Source of the DNA: CAISIP01 sp046594635
GTDB taxonomy: Bacteria; Pseudomonadota; Gammaproteobacteria; Burkholderiales; Burkholderiaceae_C
Assembly (NCBI GenBank): GCA_046594635.1
Contig: JBKJRR010000082.1
Coordinates: forward strand, 1-20,494
DNA: 20,494 nucleotides
Direction of reading: 5' to 3'
Both the position numbers and the translations under genes were made by a program. This document shows positions 1-7,894 of this stretch, piece by piece; the stretch's first letter is position 1, and the number at the start of each line of letters is the position of its first letter. Under the pieces are notes generated by a model. The model had not been told where the DNA came from, ran no database searches, and saw nothing but the letters and a program-made list of their open reading frames with translations.

Positions 1-1
1 A

Positions 2-76
2 GATTTCGAGCAACTCGAGCGGACGCTGGTCGAGATCGGCCAGCACCTGCAACTTTGCGCCGGTCGTCGGGAATGA
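2..76 (+). CDS. Possible C-terminal end of a gene cut by the window edge
   Basis: An open frame enters from the left edge and stops at a TGA at 74-76, giving about 24 residues, beginning DFEQLERTLVEIGQHLQ. About 70% of third codon positions are G or C, and the peptide looks like an amphipathic helix rich in Leu and Glu, so it reads as real coding sequence. The family cannot be named from so short a piece; a regulator or small cytoplasmic protein would fit. Confidence is low because only 75 bases are visible. Confidence 0.3.
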   Translation, partial: DFEQLERTLVEIGQHLQLCAGRRE

Positions 77-310
77 TGCGCGCCGCCGAGCTTGTCATCG
101 TGGCACCGGAAAGCGGCTTGACGCGATCGTCTTGAATTGGCCGTCAAGAGCTGATGGCGGAGCGCGAGTCTCCTTTTCCAGCCGCCCGGACATTCCCAGC
201 GCCCGATGGCGGATGGTCACCATTGAATGGTTGCAATGCCCTTCGGGCCACGTCGGCTATCGCGCAAAGCGGCTATCCACGACGACAAACCGAAGGTCCG
301 CAACGACTTG

Positions 311-520
311 CAGATATTCAGCGCCACTGGACGCTGGTACCAACTTCACGAACTGAAGTCGTACCCGATCGCCAGCGGCGCATGATCGGAAAATTTCTTG
401 GCCTTGTAGATCGACGCGATCCGGGCCTTGGACGCAAGCCCATCAGCCGCCAGGTGATAGATGACTGCGCAAAAAACCCACGATCGCACTTGAAATTCGT
501 GGCAATCGTGGCTGACCGCT
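311..520. repeat. Left copy of a diverged direct repeat flanking the island
   Basis: Bases 311-480 align without any gap to 16691-16860. A hand count gives about 138 identities in 170 positions (81%), and weaker similarity continues to about 520. Both copies are in the same orientation and the offset is a constant 16380 bases. The repeat covers the 3' end of an xthA gene on the minus strand plus about 35 bases beyond its stop codon. Confidence 0.8.
346..520 (-). pseudogene. xthA: Exodeoxyribonuclease III (xthA) 3'-end remnant, left copy
   Basis: Read on the minus strand, the bases up to the TGA at 346-348 encode a tail reading ASIYKAKKFSDHAPLAIGYD. This matches the C-terminus of exodeoxyribonuclease III, the AP endonuclease and 3'-5' exonuclease of base excision repair; the terminal SDHAPL segment carries the catalytic Asp-His pair of the family. 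About 40 residues before the stop, the normal VGWRIDYQ-like strand is disrupted at a T-rich run, consistent with a frameshift. Upstream of about 520 nothing of the enzyme's usual ~255 residues remains. It is therefore a truncated, non-functional fragment. A second, differently damaged copy lies at 16726-16900. Confidence 0.75.
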
Positions 521-841
521 CGACCCAGGGTATCCGGTTGTGGTCAGCAACAAACACTGGCAACGACGCCAGGGCATTTGTGCTTTGCGCGAGGATGAAG
601 CCCTCCATCGCCTGATCGCGCTGGCCGACCCAGTTCAGCCTGGTGCCCGACCACTTCAAGTACCCATTGGCGCAGTGTTTTTAGAGGCGGCCTGTGCCGC
701 TACGGCAGCCTTGACGGTGAACAGGTCCAGAAGCTCGGCCTCCTGCAGTGCGCTCAGATATTGATGACACCGCCCGCCGTGCGCACGGGCATCAAATGCT
801 TTGGGTACTCTCGATGGCTGTTGGCACGCTTGAACCGTTCA

Positions 842-882
842 GCCTGCGCGCTTTCGCAAGCTCCGGCTTTCCAGTTGCAGGC
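842..882 (-). terminator. Possible hairpin terminator after dctM
   Basis: Directly after the dctM stop codon the transcript could pair GCCTGC with GCAGGC (6 bp), enclosing a small GCTT/AAGC hairpin. No run of U follows, so this is at best a weak or Rho-assisted end signal for the TRAP operon. Confidence 0.25.
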
Positions 883-883
883 G

Positions 884-2209
884 TCAGCCGATCCAGCCCG
901 GCAACCAGGTTGCAATTCCCGGCACGAAAAACACCGCCGTCAGCAAGATCAGGCTCATCAATACGTACGGGATGACCGCCACGAAAATATGCGCCATCGT
1001 CACCGAGGGAGGTGCGACACCCCGCATGGTCATCAACAGCAGGCCATGCGGCGGCAGCAGCAGACCCAACTGCATGCAGATCAGAAACATCACGCCGAAC
1101 CATACCGGGTCAATTGCCAGCACCTGCACAATCGGCATGAAGATCGGCAGCGTGATCATCATCATGCTGATCTGGTCGACGAAGATGCCCAGGAATATCA
1201 GCATCGCCATCATGCCCACGATGATCATTTCGGTCGACAGGCCTTGGCCGGTGATCATCTGCACCAGCCCGTTGCTGGCGCCAGAGAACGACAGGATCTG
1301 CGCAAACGTCGTGGCGCCCAGGATGATGAAAAGGATCATGCCCGAGATCCCAGCCGTGCCCTTGAGCGCCTTGATCAACGCGTCCAGCGTCAGCGCCCGA
1401 TAGGCCATGGCCAGTGCCATCGTCGCGAAAGCGCCCAGCGCGGCACATTCGGTTGGTGTGGCCCAACCCGCGACCAGCGCGCCGACCACGACGCCGAAGA
1501 TTGAGAGTGTGGGCAGGACATAGCCGAAGAACAGACTCCAGCGTGCCCAGCCTCGGTGCACGATGGCATCTTCCGGATCCACCGGCGCCAACTGCGGGCT
1601 GATCGACACCCGTATCACGATCCACGCCACGAACGCCACCGACAGGATGACGCCCGGCAACACGCCACCGATGAGCAGCTTGGATATCGAGATACCCGAC
1701 AGTGAACCCAACAGCACGGTCAGGGCCGACGGTGGAATCAGCATGTCAACCGCGCCGATCGCCATGATCGGACCGGCAGCGATGGTCGGGTGATACCCGC
1801 GCGACAACATGATCGGCAACATCAGCGAGCCCAGCATCGCCGTGGTGGCGATGGTCGAGCCCGATATCGCCGAGAACACGGTGCCGGCGACCACCGCCAC
1901 GACCGCCAGTCGCCCGGGCACATGTTTGATCAGCCGCTCCACGCCTTCGATGACCTTGAGCGCCAGACCGGTGTGGAACAGGACCTCTCCCATCAGCACG
2001 AATAAAGGAATGGGCGTGAGCGAAAACGCCGTCACCGAACTGACGCTCGAGCGCGCCAATTGCGCCAGGCCGGCTTCGCCGCCCATATACAGCCACGCGC
2101 CGATGATGTTGACGGTAATGAAAGTCAATGCCACCGGCATGCCGATAAACAGCAAAATGGTGGAGCCTCCCAGCATCATCCAGGCGGACAGGGCCCATGC
2201 ACTCATCAT
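884..2209 (-). CDS. dctM: TRAP transporter large permease, DctM
   Basis: The 441-residue product is the large membrane subunit of a tripartite ATP-independent periplasmic (TRAP) transporter, which forms the ion-coupled translocation channel for an organic acid. It is hydrophobic almost throughout, with about a dozen potential membrane segments. It shows the DctM pattern: an early FIGMPVALTF loop, a PIPLFVLMGEVLFHTGLA segment, a SGSTIATTAMLGSLMLP helix and a MIPPSALTVLLG motif near residue 160. Length is close to the usual 425-440. The ATG at 2209 is chosen because AGGA lies about 5 bases upstream; a second ATG follows immediately. It is the last gene of the iorA-iorB-dctP-dctQ-dctM operon, 73 bases after dctQ. 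Family assignment is firm; the substrate is unknown. Confidence 0.93.
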   Translation of the reverse strand: MMSAWALSAWMMLGGSTILLFIGMPVALTFITVNIIGAWLYMGGEAGLAQLARSSVSSVTAFSLTPIPLFVLMGEVLFHTGLALKVIEGVERLIKHVPGRLAVVAVVAGTVFSAISGSTIATTAMLGSLMLPIMLSRGYHPTIAAGPIMAIGAVDMLIPPSALTVLLGSLSGISISKLLIGGVLPGVILSVAFVAWIVIRVSISPQLAPVDPEDAIVHRGWARWSLFFGYVLPTLSIFGVVVGALVAGWATPTECAALGAFATMALAMAYRALTLDALIKALKGTAGISGMILFIILGATTFAQILSFSGASNGLVQMITGQGLSTEMIIVGMMAMLIFLGIFVDQISMMMITLPIFMPIVQVLAIDPVWFGVMFLICMQLGLLLPPHGLLLMTMRGVAPPSVTMAHIFVAVIPYVLMSLILLTAVFFVPGIATWLPGWIG

Positions 2210-2282
2210 GTTGTCCTGACCAAATGCTGGAAGGGAGACCCGCGGCGCACCGCGCCACGGTACCAGGGAGTGCCGGTGCCGA

Positions 2283-2816
2283 TCATGCTGCGCTCACCGC
2301 GTCGTGGCGCGGACCGCGCTCGCCCTGGTACAGGCGCGTCATGCGAAACAGCATTTCCAGCGCCAGCATCACGAACACCACTGGCAGCGGCGTCAGCGCC
2401 CACCATTCCGGTGTGACCAGCGTCTTGATGTTGACCGCACCCGAGACATAACTGGACCACGCCGCCTGGCTGCCATACCAGGCAATGACGCAGCAGCAGC
2501 CTAGTCCGATGACATCGCTGACCCATTCCAGGCGCCAGGCCAGTTGGCGCGGAATCGCCTGCAGCACAATGTCGACCCGGATGTGCTGGCCCTGGCGCAG
2601 CAGCCAGGGTGCCACCGTCATGGTGATCAGGTAGAGCATCAGCTCGGAGATTTCATTGCTCCACGCCAGTCCGCGCGGCATGCCGGGGACGGCAATGTTG
2701 CGCAGCAGCACGTCAGCTACGATGATCAGCAACATGGCCATCAGAATGGCGCAGCCGACCAGCGCCAGCGCCGCCAGCAGCCGGCCATAGGCGTCGGACA
2801 CACGTTGCAGAGTCAC
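2283..2816 (-). CDS. dctQ: TRAP transporter small permease, DctQ
   Basis: This 177-residue protein is the small membrane subunit of the TRAP transporter, which pairs with DctM in the inner membrane. It has four hydrophobic segments: roughly residues 12-35 (LAALALVGCAILMAMLLIIV), 50-75, 90-115 and 135-160. It carries the DctQ hallmark of a conserved Trp-Ser-Asn-Glu stretch (LAWSNEISELM) before the second helix. The start is a GTG at 2816 whose bases overlap the TGA of dctP (GTGA), so translation is probably coupled to the binding protein. Length is typical for the family (150-200). It must act with the flanking dctP and dctM products. Confidence 0.9.
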   Translation of the reverse strand: MTLQRVSDAYGRLLAALALVGCAILMAMLLIIVADVLLRNIAVPGMPRGLAWSNEISELMLYLITMTVAPWLLRQGQHIRVDIVLQAIPRQLAWRLEWVSDVIGLGCCCVIAWYGSQAAWSSYVSGAVNIKTLVTPEWWALTPLPVVFVMLALEMLFRMTRLYQGERGPRHDAVSAA

Positions 2817-3784
2817 TTGGCGAACAATGTCTTGAAGCGTGTTGCGATCTCGGGGCTCTGCTTCATTGCCGCTGCCCAGCCGGTGGTGTAGGCGCCGTCG
2901 CGGTAGGCCTTGGATGCGGCAGGGTCGAAGCGGATGGTCTCAATGCCCGCTTTCTCCTGGCGTGTGGTCTCGTCTTTGGCGTATTGAATCCAGAAACCGT
3001 TTTCGGCCTCGAGCACCAGCAGTTGCTTGTTCAAGTAAACACGTTGTGGCTCGGTCAGTTTCTTCCAGGCCGGCAGGTTCATGATGAGTGAAACTTCGGC
3101 ATCATAGAAACCGGGGTCGATGCGGAACTTGGTCTTTTCCTGCCAGTTGAAGTCGAAGATGCCTCCGATGGGCCAACCGTATCCGTCGACCACGCCGCGC
3201 TCGAGTGCGGTATAGACCTCGCCCGGTGGCGTTGTGACGACGTTGGCGTTGAGCGACTGGAAGAAATCGCGGTAAACCGGTGTGATGCGGATTTTCAATC
3301 CTGTCAGGTCGGGCTTGTCGACCTTCTTGTTGGTATAGATGTGAAACGGCTGGTTCTCGACCATACGCGCCAGATATTGCATATTGCCCTTTTCGTTCCA
3401 GACCTTGTTGATCGCATCGAAGGCGCCGTTCTTGCGCTGCTCCGCGACCGTGATCTGCGTCAGCTTGAGGAAATCTGCTTCGGGCATGACATTGGTATAG
3501 AACGCTCCGGTGGCCAACGCCATATCCACGACACCAGTCTTCACCGCATTTCCCGCCTCGAACGGTGGAATCGCCTTGGGGCCGCCGAGGAAATTGAGCT
3601 GCAGCACGCCTTTGCCTTCGGCGTTGACTTTGGTGATCCACGGCATCAGCCGCTGGACATAGATGCCGTTTTCAGCAAACGCGCTGACCAGGCGCAGGGT
3701 CACTTCCTGCGCCGAGGCGGTGGTGGCGAAGCTGGCCGCGATCAGCAGTGCAGCAGCGGTCTTGATGAGATGGCGCTTTTTCAT
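2813..3784 (-). CDS. dctP: TRAP transporter periplasmic substrate-binding protein, DctP
   Basis: The 323-residue product is the periplasmic receptor of the TRAP system. Residues 1-25 form a classical Sec signal peptide (MKKRH, a hydrophobic core, then ASA just before QE). The mature part has the DctP/SBP_bac_7 fold signature. The motif GLKIR at 162-166 supplies the conserved arginine (R166) that clamps the substrate carboxylate, followed by the PPGEVYTALERGVVDG segment at about 186-201. The substrate is therefore probably a monocarboxylate. The ATG at 3784 is preferred over an upstream in-frame ATG because AAGGAG sits 8 bases before it and the signal peptide begins there. It lies 82 bases after iorB and overlaps dctQ, so it probably shares the iorAB transcript, though its own promoter in the gap is possible. 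Confidence 0.93.
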   Translation of the reverse strand: MKKRHLIKTAAALLIAASFATTASAQEVTLRLVSAFAENGIYVQRLMPWITKVNAEGKGVLQLNFLGGPKAIPPFEAGNAVKTGVVDMALATGAFYTNVMPEADFLKLTQITVAEQRKNGAFDAINKVWNEKGNMQYLARMVENQPFHIYTNKKVDKPDLTGLKIRITPVYRDFFQSLNANVVTTPPGEVYTALERGVVDGYGWPIGGIFDFNWQEKTKFRIDPGFYDAEVSLIMNLPAWKKLTEPQRVYLNKQLLVLEAENGFWIQYAKDETTRQEKAGIETIRFDPAASKAYRDGAYTTGWAAAMKQSPEIATRFKTLFAK

Positions 3785-3866
3785 GGTTGTTGTCTCCTTG
3801 TGATTTCGAGGTGGGTAAAGCATGGGAATGCAGAGCGACAGGGTCTCGGACGGGTTCGATGCAGAG

Positions 3867-5438
3867 TCAGGTTACGGGAACCAGAAGATCGCGCAGCACA
3901 TTTCCGCTGTCGTCCGCCAATGCGGCAGCTTGCATGGCGCGCAACCGGTCGGCGCCGTCGCGCATGTCTTGCAGGCGCGGCAATTGCGCCATGATGCGCT
4001 GGAAGTTGCCCCAGCCACGTGCATGGGTGTCGCCATAACCCTTGACCAGTCGCTGCAGGCGTGCGATTTCCAGCGCCAGCAAGGGTCTTGTGGCGGCCTG
4101 CTGCGTGACACTTTCCAGCCAGGCGTCGATACGCTGGTGCTCGACCTGGAAGCGCAAAGAGCGGCGGCGCATGCCGCGAAGGCTTGCGATGGCGTACATC
4201 ATCAGGTAGCCGCCAACGGAACTGGTTTGCACGGTGCGACCCCTGCGGGTGAACGGCGCGACGCAGGCACGTGCCCAGGCAGTGGCCAGCAGCCAGCGGC
4301 CCATGGCTGCCGGCATGGTGTCCGCGATCTCCTCGATGCGCGGATGCAGGAATTCGTGAATGCCAAGATGCTGGCTGTCCGACAAACGCACCTCACCCTG
4401 TACCCGCTCGAATCGCGCCCGCCGCGTCTTGAGGTCGGCCACGCGGATGGTGTCTTCATAGCTCATCCACAAGGCGAGGTGGCGCGCGGTTTCGTTCATC
4501 AGTTCGGCGCTTTGGGCGGGGGGCGTGTGCGCAGCATCAGCCAGTATGCGTGCCAGTGGCTGCAACCGGTCGAGGTAATGGGCCGCGTAATCGACGTCCT
4601 GGTAATCGGCCGACCTCAACACGCCGGCGGTGAGCGTCGCATGACAGGCCGCGGGGAAGTCGCTGCGGATGCGCCGGGCCTGCGTGGCCAGGCGCGGGCC
4701 GACCGCCGTTGCTGCTGCCTGGCTGCCATCCGTGGAGGGCGACGCCACTGATTCGGGTGGAACTGCGAGCGCTGCGGCATGGCCGGCGGCGAAGGCGCGC
4801 AAGCTGGCCGAGACGCCTACGCCGGCGCGGGTGATCGTCGCTTCGAAGGCCGCACGATCAAACGGCAACCGGCCAGTCGCGCACAGCGCGCCGCACAGGC
4901 TGGCGCCGATCAGGCTGCCGCTTTGCTCGGCCAGTTCGGCAAAGTTCGCGCTGACGAAGTGGCGCGCCGCATGCCGACCGCCGGCGAGCAACTTGTCTGC
5001 ATCGACGCGTCCATCACCCATGGCCGTGCGTTCGGTCATGGAATACACCCGATGCGTCGACGTAATGAGGGTTGTGCGATCGGCCGTTACCAGGCCGCGC
5101 TGCAGGGCGCGGCCTGCCTCCATCAGTTCCGAGGCGATGACGATGTCCACCTCACCTGGCACCGGGCTCAGCGCCATAACCGGAAGCCGGCCAGCCGGCG
5201 CCGCCCACACCGGGAACATTTCAAGGTAATACACGGTTGCGCCGGTACGCTGCGCGACACCGGGCACGGAGGTGGTCTGGGCGTAGTGAGCGTTCTGCTC
5301 GGCGAGGTCGACCAGCCAGTCGGCGAGCACGCCGCCGCCCTCGCCGCCCATCGCCAGGATGGCGATGGTGATGCAGCGCTGGCCGTCAGGTGTTGGCACC
5401 ATGGCTCGCGCGGACGTTGAATGGTCCAGGGTGCTCAT
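3867..5438 (-). CDS. iorB: Indolepyruvate oxidoreductase beta-type subunit with C-terminal extension
   Basis: This 523-residue protein belongs to the IorB-like subunit family of TPP-dependent 2-oxoacid:acceptor oxidoreductases. Residues 22-200 form the pyruvate oxidoreductase gamma-type domain, with the motif AMGGEGGGVLADWL (29-42) and the nearby SVPGVAQRTGATVYYLEMFP segment (57-76). The remaining 300 residues are an alpha-helical extension resembling DUF6537, which occurs on proteobacterial IorB homologues; classical archaeal IorB is only about 200 residues. With IorA it would oxidatively decarboxylate an aryl 2-oxo acid to an acyl-CoA, passing electrons to ferredoxin. The ATG at 5438 overlaps the iorA stop by four bases (ATGA), which fixes the start and indicates coupled translation. 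Substrate specificity is inferred from family only. Confidence 0.85.
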   Translation of the reverse strand: MSTLDHSTSARAMVPTPDGQRCITIAILAMGGEGGGVLADWLVDLAEQNAHYAQTTSVPGVAQRTGATVYYLEMFPVWAAPAGRLPVMALSPVPGEVDIVIASELMEAGRALQRGLVTADRTTLITSTHRVYSMTERTAMGDGRVDADKLLAGGRHAARHFVSANFAELAEQSGSLIGASLCGALCATGRLPFDRAAFEATITRAGVGVSASLRAFAAGHAAALAVPPESVASPSTDGSQAAATAVGPRLATQARRIRSDFPAACHATLTAGVLRSADYQDVDYAAHYLDRLQPLARILADAAHTPPAQSAELMNETARHLALWMSYEDTIRVADLKTRRARFERVQGEVRLSDSQHLGIHEFLHPRIEEIADTMPAAMGRWLLATAWARACVAPFTRRGRTVQTSSVGGYLMMYAIASLRGMRRRSLRFQVEHQRIDAWLESVTQQAATRPLLALEIARLQRLVKGYGDTHARGWGNFQRIMAQLPRLQDMRDGADRLRAMQAAALADDSGNVLRDLLVPVT

Positions 5439-7672
5439 ACTGCAACCTCCGTGCTGCGCACTGCGGCCAACCCGTCGAGCCGGCGCTCGATGCGGTCCTG
5501 CAGCCAGCCGATCACGCGCTTGCGCAGGCGCAATTTGAAGCGGTCCCACGCCGACGGGTTGTTCACGATGTCGGCGCGATAGAACGATGGGCACAAAACC
5601 GCTGCATGGGCTACCTCGCCGCACAGGCCGCAGCCGACGCAACTGTCGATCACGGTGGCGATCGGGTCGCTGCGCAGGGGGTCCGGATTGGGCTTGATGG
5701 TCAGCGACGGACAACCGGACAGGCGGATACACGAGTGGTCACCGGTGCAGGTGTCGGGGTCGATGCCAAATCGTTCGCGCACCACGCGTTCGCCGCTTTC
5801 AATGCGTTTGCGCACCTGCGGCTTGACGCGTCGCTGCCGGTTCAGCATGCATTCGCTCTGTGCGATCACGACCTTGGGGCCCTTGTCGGTGGTCGTCAAG
5901 GCCTCTCGCAAGGCATCACGCATTTGCTGCAGGCTGTAGGTATTGGTGACGGTGCGCGTCCAGTTCACGCCCACGCCACGCACTGCCTTCTCGATCGGAT
6001 TGTTGGTGCTACGGATCGTGTTGGTGGCCGTGGACGACATCACGTCCTGTCCGCCAGTGGCTGCCGAATAACCGTTGTCGACGACCAGCAGCAGGTTGTC
6101 GCTCTTGTTGAATACCGCATTGCCGACGCCGCTGGTCAGGCCGTTGTGCCAGAAGCCACCGTCGCCCATCATCGCGATCGTGCGCTTGGCGGTGTCGCGG
6201 GTGTTGAAGGCCGATGCGCCGGCCCAGCCCAGTCCATAACCCATGGTGGTGGCGCCGATGTTGAATGGCGGCAAGATGGAGAACAGGTGGCAACCGATGT
6301 CGCAACTGATATGGTGCTGTCCGAGTTCGCTCTCCAGCAGTTTCATGGCCGTGAAGATCGGGCGTTCGGGGCAACCGGTGCAAAACGACGGCGGCCGGCC
6401 CTGTACTTCGTCCACGGCCGCCTTGATCGCAATGGTCGCTGGGTTGTCGCCGACGCGTGCCAGCACGCTGGACACGGGCAGGGCGGCCGGCGGCAGGTTG
6501 CGGCTCTGCGGCAGTGCTGGTGCATAGGCGTGGATGAAGGCCGCGACGCCCGCGAGCACCACGCCACCGGTGTATTCGCCGGCCATTTGCAGCATGTCCT
6601 TGCCATGGACGCGGGTCTGGACATCGGCGCGCCGCAAGATACTGTGGACCGCCTGTTCGATGAAATCCGGTTGCCCCTCCTCGACGATCAGAATGGCACG
6701 TTTGCCGGCACAAAACCGCGTGAACTCTGCATCGATCAGCGGATAGGTGATGTTGAGTACATACAGCGGTACCTGTGTGTCGCCGAACGCGTCGGCCAGG
6801 CCCAGCAGCGTCAGCGAGCGCAGCACGCTGTTGTACAGCCCGCCCTGCATCACGATACCGAAGTCCTGCGCGTCGTTGGCGAAGAATTCGTTGAGCCCGC
6901 GCTCCTGAATGAATTTGACGGCCGCTGGCCAGCGCGACGTGATTTTTTCCTGTTCATGCAGGTAGCTCGAGGGCGGCAACACGATTCGGCTGACATCGCG
7001 CCGGGGCCGTTCCATTGCATCCTTGAGTGTGAACGCTGGTTTGACGTTGTCGCGGGTCGTGAAGCGGCCATGCACATGGCAGGCGCGGATGCGCAACTCC
7101 AGCATCACCGGCGTGTGGCTGGCCTCGGACAGTTCGAAGCCGGTTTCGACCGCCCGCACGATCGATGGCAGGTTCGGCCGCGGATCGATCAGCCAGACCT
7201 GTGATTTCATCGCAAAGGCGTGCGAACGCTCCTGCATGATGCTGGAACCTTCGCCGTAATCCTCACCGACGATCAGCATCGCGCCGCCGGTGACGCCGCC
7301 CGAGGCCAGGTTGGCCAGCGCGTCGGAGGCGACGTTGGTGCCGACCGTGGACTTGAACGTCACAGCACCGCGCAAGGGATAGTGCACCGAGGCCGCCAGC
7401 GTAGCGGCGGCGGTGGCCTCCGAGGCGCTGTGTTCAAAACGCACGCCGAGTTCCTGCAGGATGTCGTTGGCGTCGGTCAATACGTCCATCAGGTGCGAGA
7501 TTGGCGCGCCCTGGTAGCCGGCCACATAGGCCACGCCCGACTGCAACAAGGCCTTGGTCACAGCCAGGATGCCTTCGCCGCGGAACTCCTCGCCTTCGCC
7601 CAGGCGCAGCTTCTGGACTTCCTGGGCAAATGAACGCTCAGCCACGGCCAGCCCCCGGGGTATTCCGGACAA
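5435..7672 (-). CDS. iorA: Indolepyruvate ferredoxin oxidoreductase alpha-type subunit (TPP and Fe-S)
   Basis: This protein of up to 745 residues is an IorA-type catalytic subunit. Residues 30-200 match the pyrimidine-binding domain (VAGYQGAPISHLMDVL, then FEHSASEATAAATLAA). Residues 430-600 form the TPP-binding domain, with FCTGCPERP at 430, GDGGFWHNGL from 504 and DNGYSAATG at 532-540. The C-terminus carries ferredoxin-like cysteines: C642, C648 and C654 in a CTGDHSC...GCP arrangement, and C678, C681, C684 and C694 in a CVGCGLC...LCP arrangement. It would cleave aryl 2-oxo acids with TPP and send electrons through the clusters to ferredoxin. The start is uncertain: TTG at 7672 has no ribosome site, while GTG at 7645 follows a G-rich stretch and begins VAERSF, a natural-looking start. 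It heads the operon and diverges from a LysR gene. Confidence 0.88.
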   Translation of the reverse strand: MSGIPRGLAVAERSFAQEVQKLRLGEGEEFRGEGILAVTKALLQSGVAYVAGYQGAPISHLMDVLTDANDILQELGVRFEHSASEATAAATLAASVHYPLRGAVTFKSTVGTNVASDALANLASGGVTGGAMLIVGEDYGEGSSIMQERSHAFAMKSQVWLIDPRPNLPSIVRAVETGFELSEASHTPVMLELRIRACHVHGRFTTRDNVKPAFTLKDAMERPRRDVSRIVLPPSSYLHEQEKITSRWPAAVKFIQERGLNEFFANDAQDFGIVMQGGLYNSVLRSLTLLGLADAFGDTQVPLYVLNITYPLIDAEFTRFCAGKRAILIVEEGQPDFIEQAVHSILRRADVQTRVHGKDMLQMAGEYTGGVVLAGVAAFIHAYAPALPQSRNLPPAALPVSSVLARVGDNPATIAIKAAVDEVQGRPPSFCTGCPERPIFTAMKLLESELGQHHISCDIGCHLFSILPPFNIGATTMGYGLGWAGASAFNTRDTAKRTIAMMGDGGFWHNGLTSGVGNAVFNKSDNLLLVVDNGYSAATGGQDVMSSTATNTIRSTNNPIEKAVRGVGVNWTRTVTNTYSLQQMRDALREALTTTDKGPKVVIAQSECMLNRQRRVKPQVRKRIESGERVVRERFGIDPDTCTGDHSCIRLSGCPSLTIKPNPDPLRSDPIATVIDSCVGCGLCGEVAHAAVLCPSFYRADIVNNPSAWDRFKLRLRKRVIGWLQDRIERRLDGLAAVRSTEVAV

Positions 7673-7894
7673 GGTAGGGCGTGTCGCTGGTGGGTGTAGT
7701 TATTGACATCGATGGACGTTTGCCGTGGTTGTGAAAATTGAGGAATCGCGACCTGGTTCGATGGTTGTCACACACCTGGCTTGGCGCAATTTACGCAGTA
7801 AGGCATCATTTGGCAAATCGGGATATTGAATGCGCTACATTGATGCGATGAATAATTCGGGTCAACCCTTGGGCGCCGTACAAGGCCTGTTGGC
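7673..7894. promoter_or_regulatory. Divergent iorA / lysR control region
   Basis: This 222-base gap separates the divergently transcribed iorA operon and LysR gene, the classic layout for LysR control. Two short symmetric elements stand out. ATTTGGCAAAT at 7808-7818 is a perfect 5-1-5 inverted repeat. ATTGATGCGATGAAT at 7839-7853 is a near-palindrome that contains a T-N11-A, the core of LysR-type boxes. A TTGACA at 7703-7708 lies on the plus strand but has no convincing -10 partner. Binding is inferred only. Confidence 0.45.

Larger units (their letters stand above)
77..883. other. Gene-poor left flank with degraded coding DNA
   Basis: No intact gene can be supported in this stretch of about 800 bases. 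It contains the left exodeoxyribonuclease III remnant (346-520) and, on the minus strand between about 525 and 840, short protein-like pieces in different frames. One ends TVKAAVAAQAASKNTAPMGT and then stops near 655. Another, in the next frame, reads YLKWSGTRLNWVGQRDQAM at about 600-660. The frame switches and stops suggest one or more decayed genes; I do not recognise the parent families. Nothing else, including promoters for the neighbouring genes, could be supported. Confidence 0.5.

Noticed and set aside
761..1504. Plus-strand frame of 247 codons, very rich in His and Gln
   Set aside because: It is the antisense shadow of dctM; the odd composition comes from the complement of membrane-protein codons.
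3822..4751. Plus-strand frame of 309 codons opposite iorB
   Set aside because: Antisense of a well-supported iorB with recognisable domains; no ribosome site or family features.
5390..7204. Long plus-strand open frame of 604 codons opposite iorA
   Set aside because: It mirrors the minus-strand iorA/iorB reading frames, has a composition rich in His, Arg, Gln and Ala typical of GC-rich antisense frames, and shows no domain.
7703..7708. TTGACA as a -35 promoter box
   Set aside because: No acceptable -10 hexamer occurs at 16-18 bases downstream on the plus strand, and it is about 190 bases from the regulator start.
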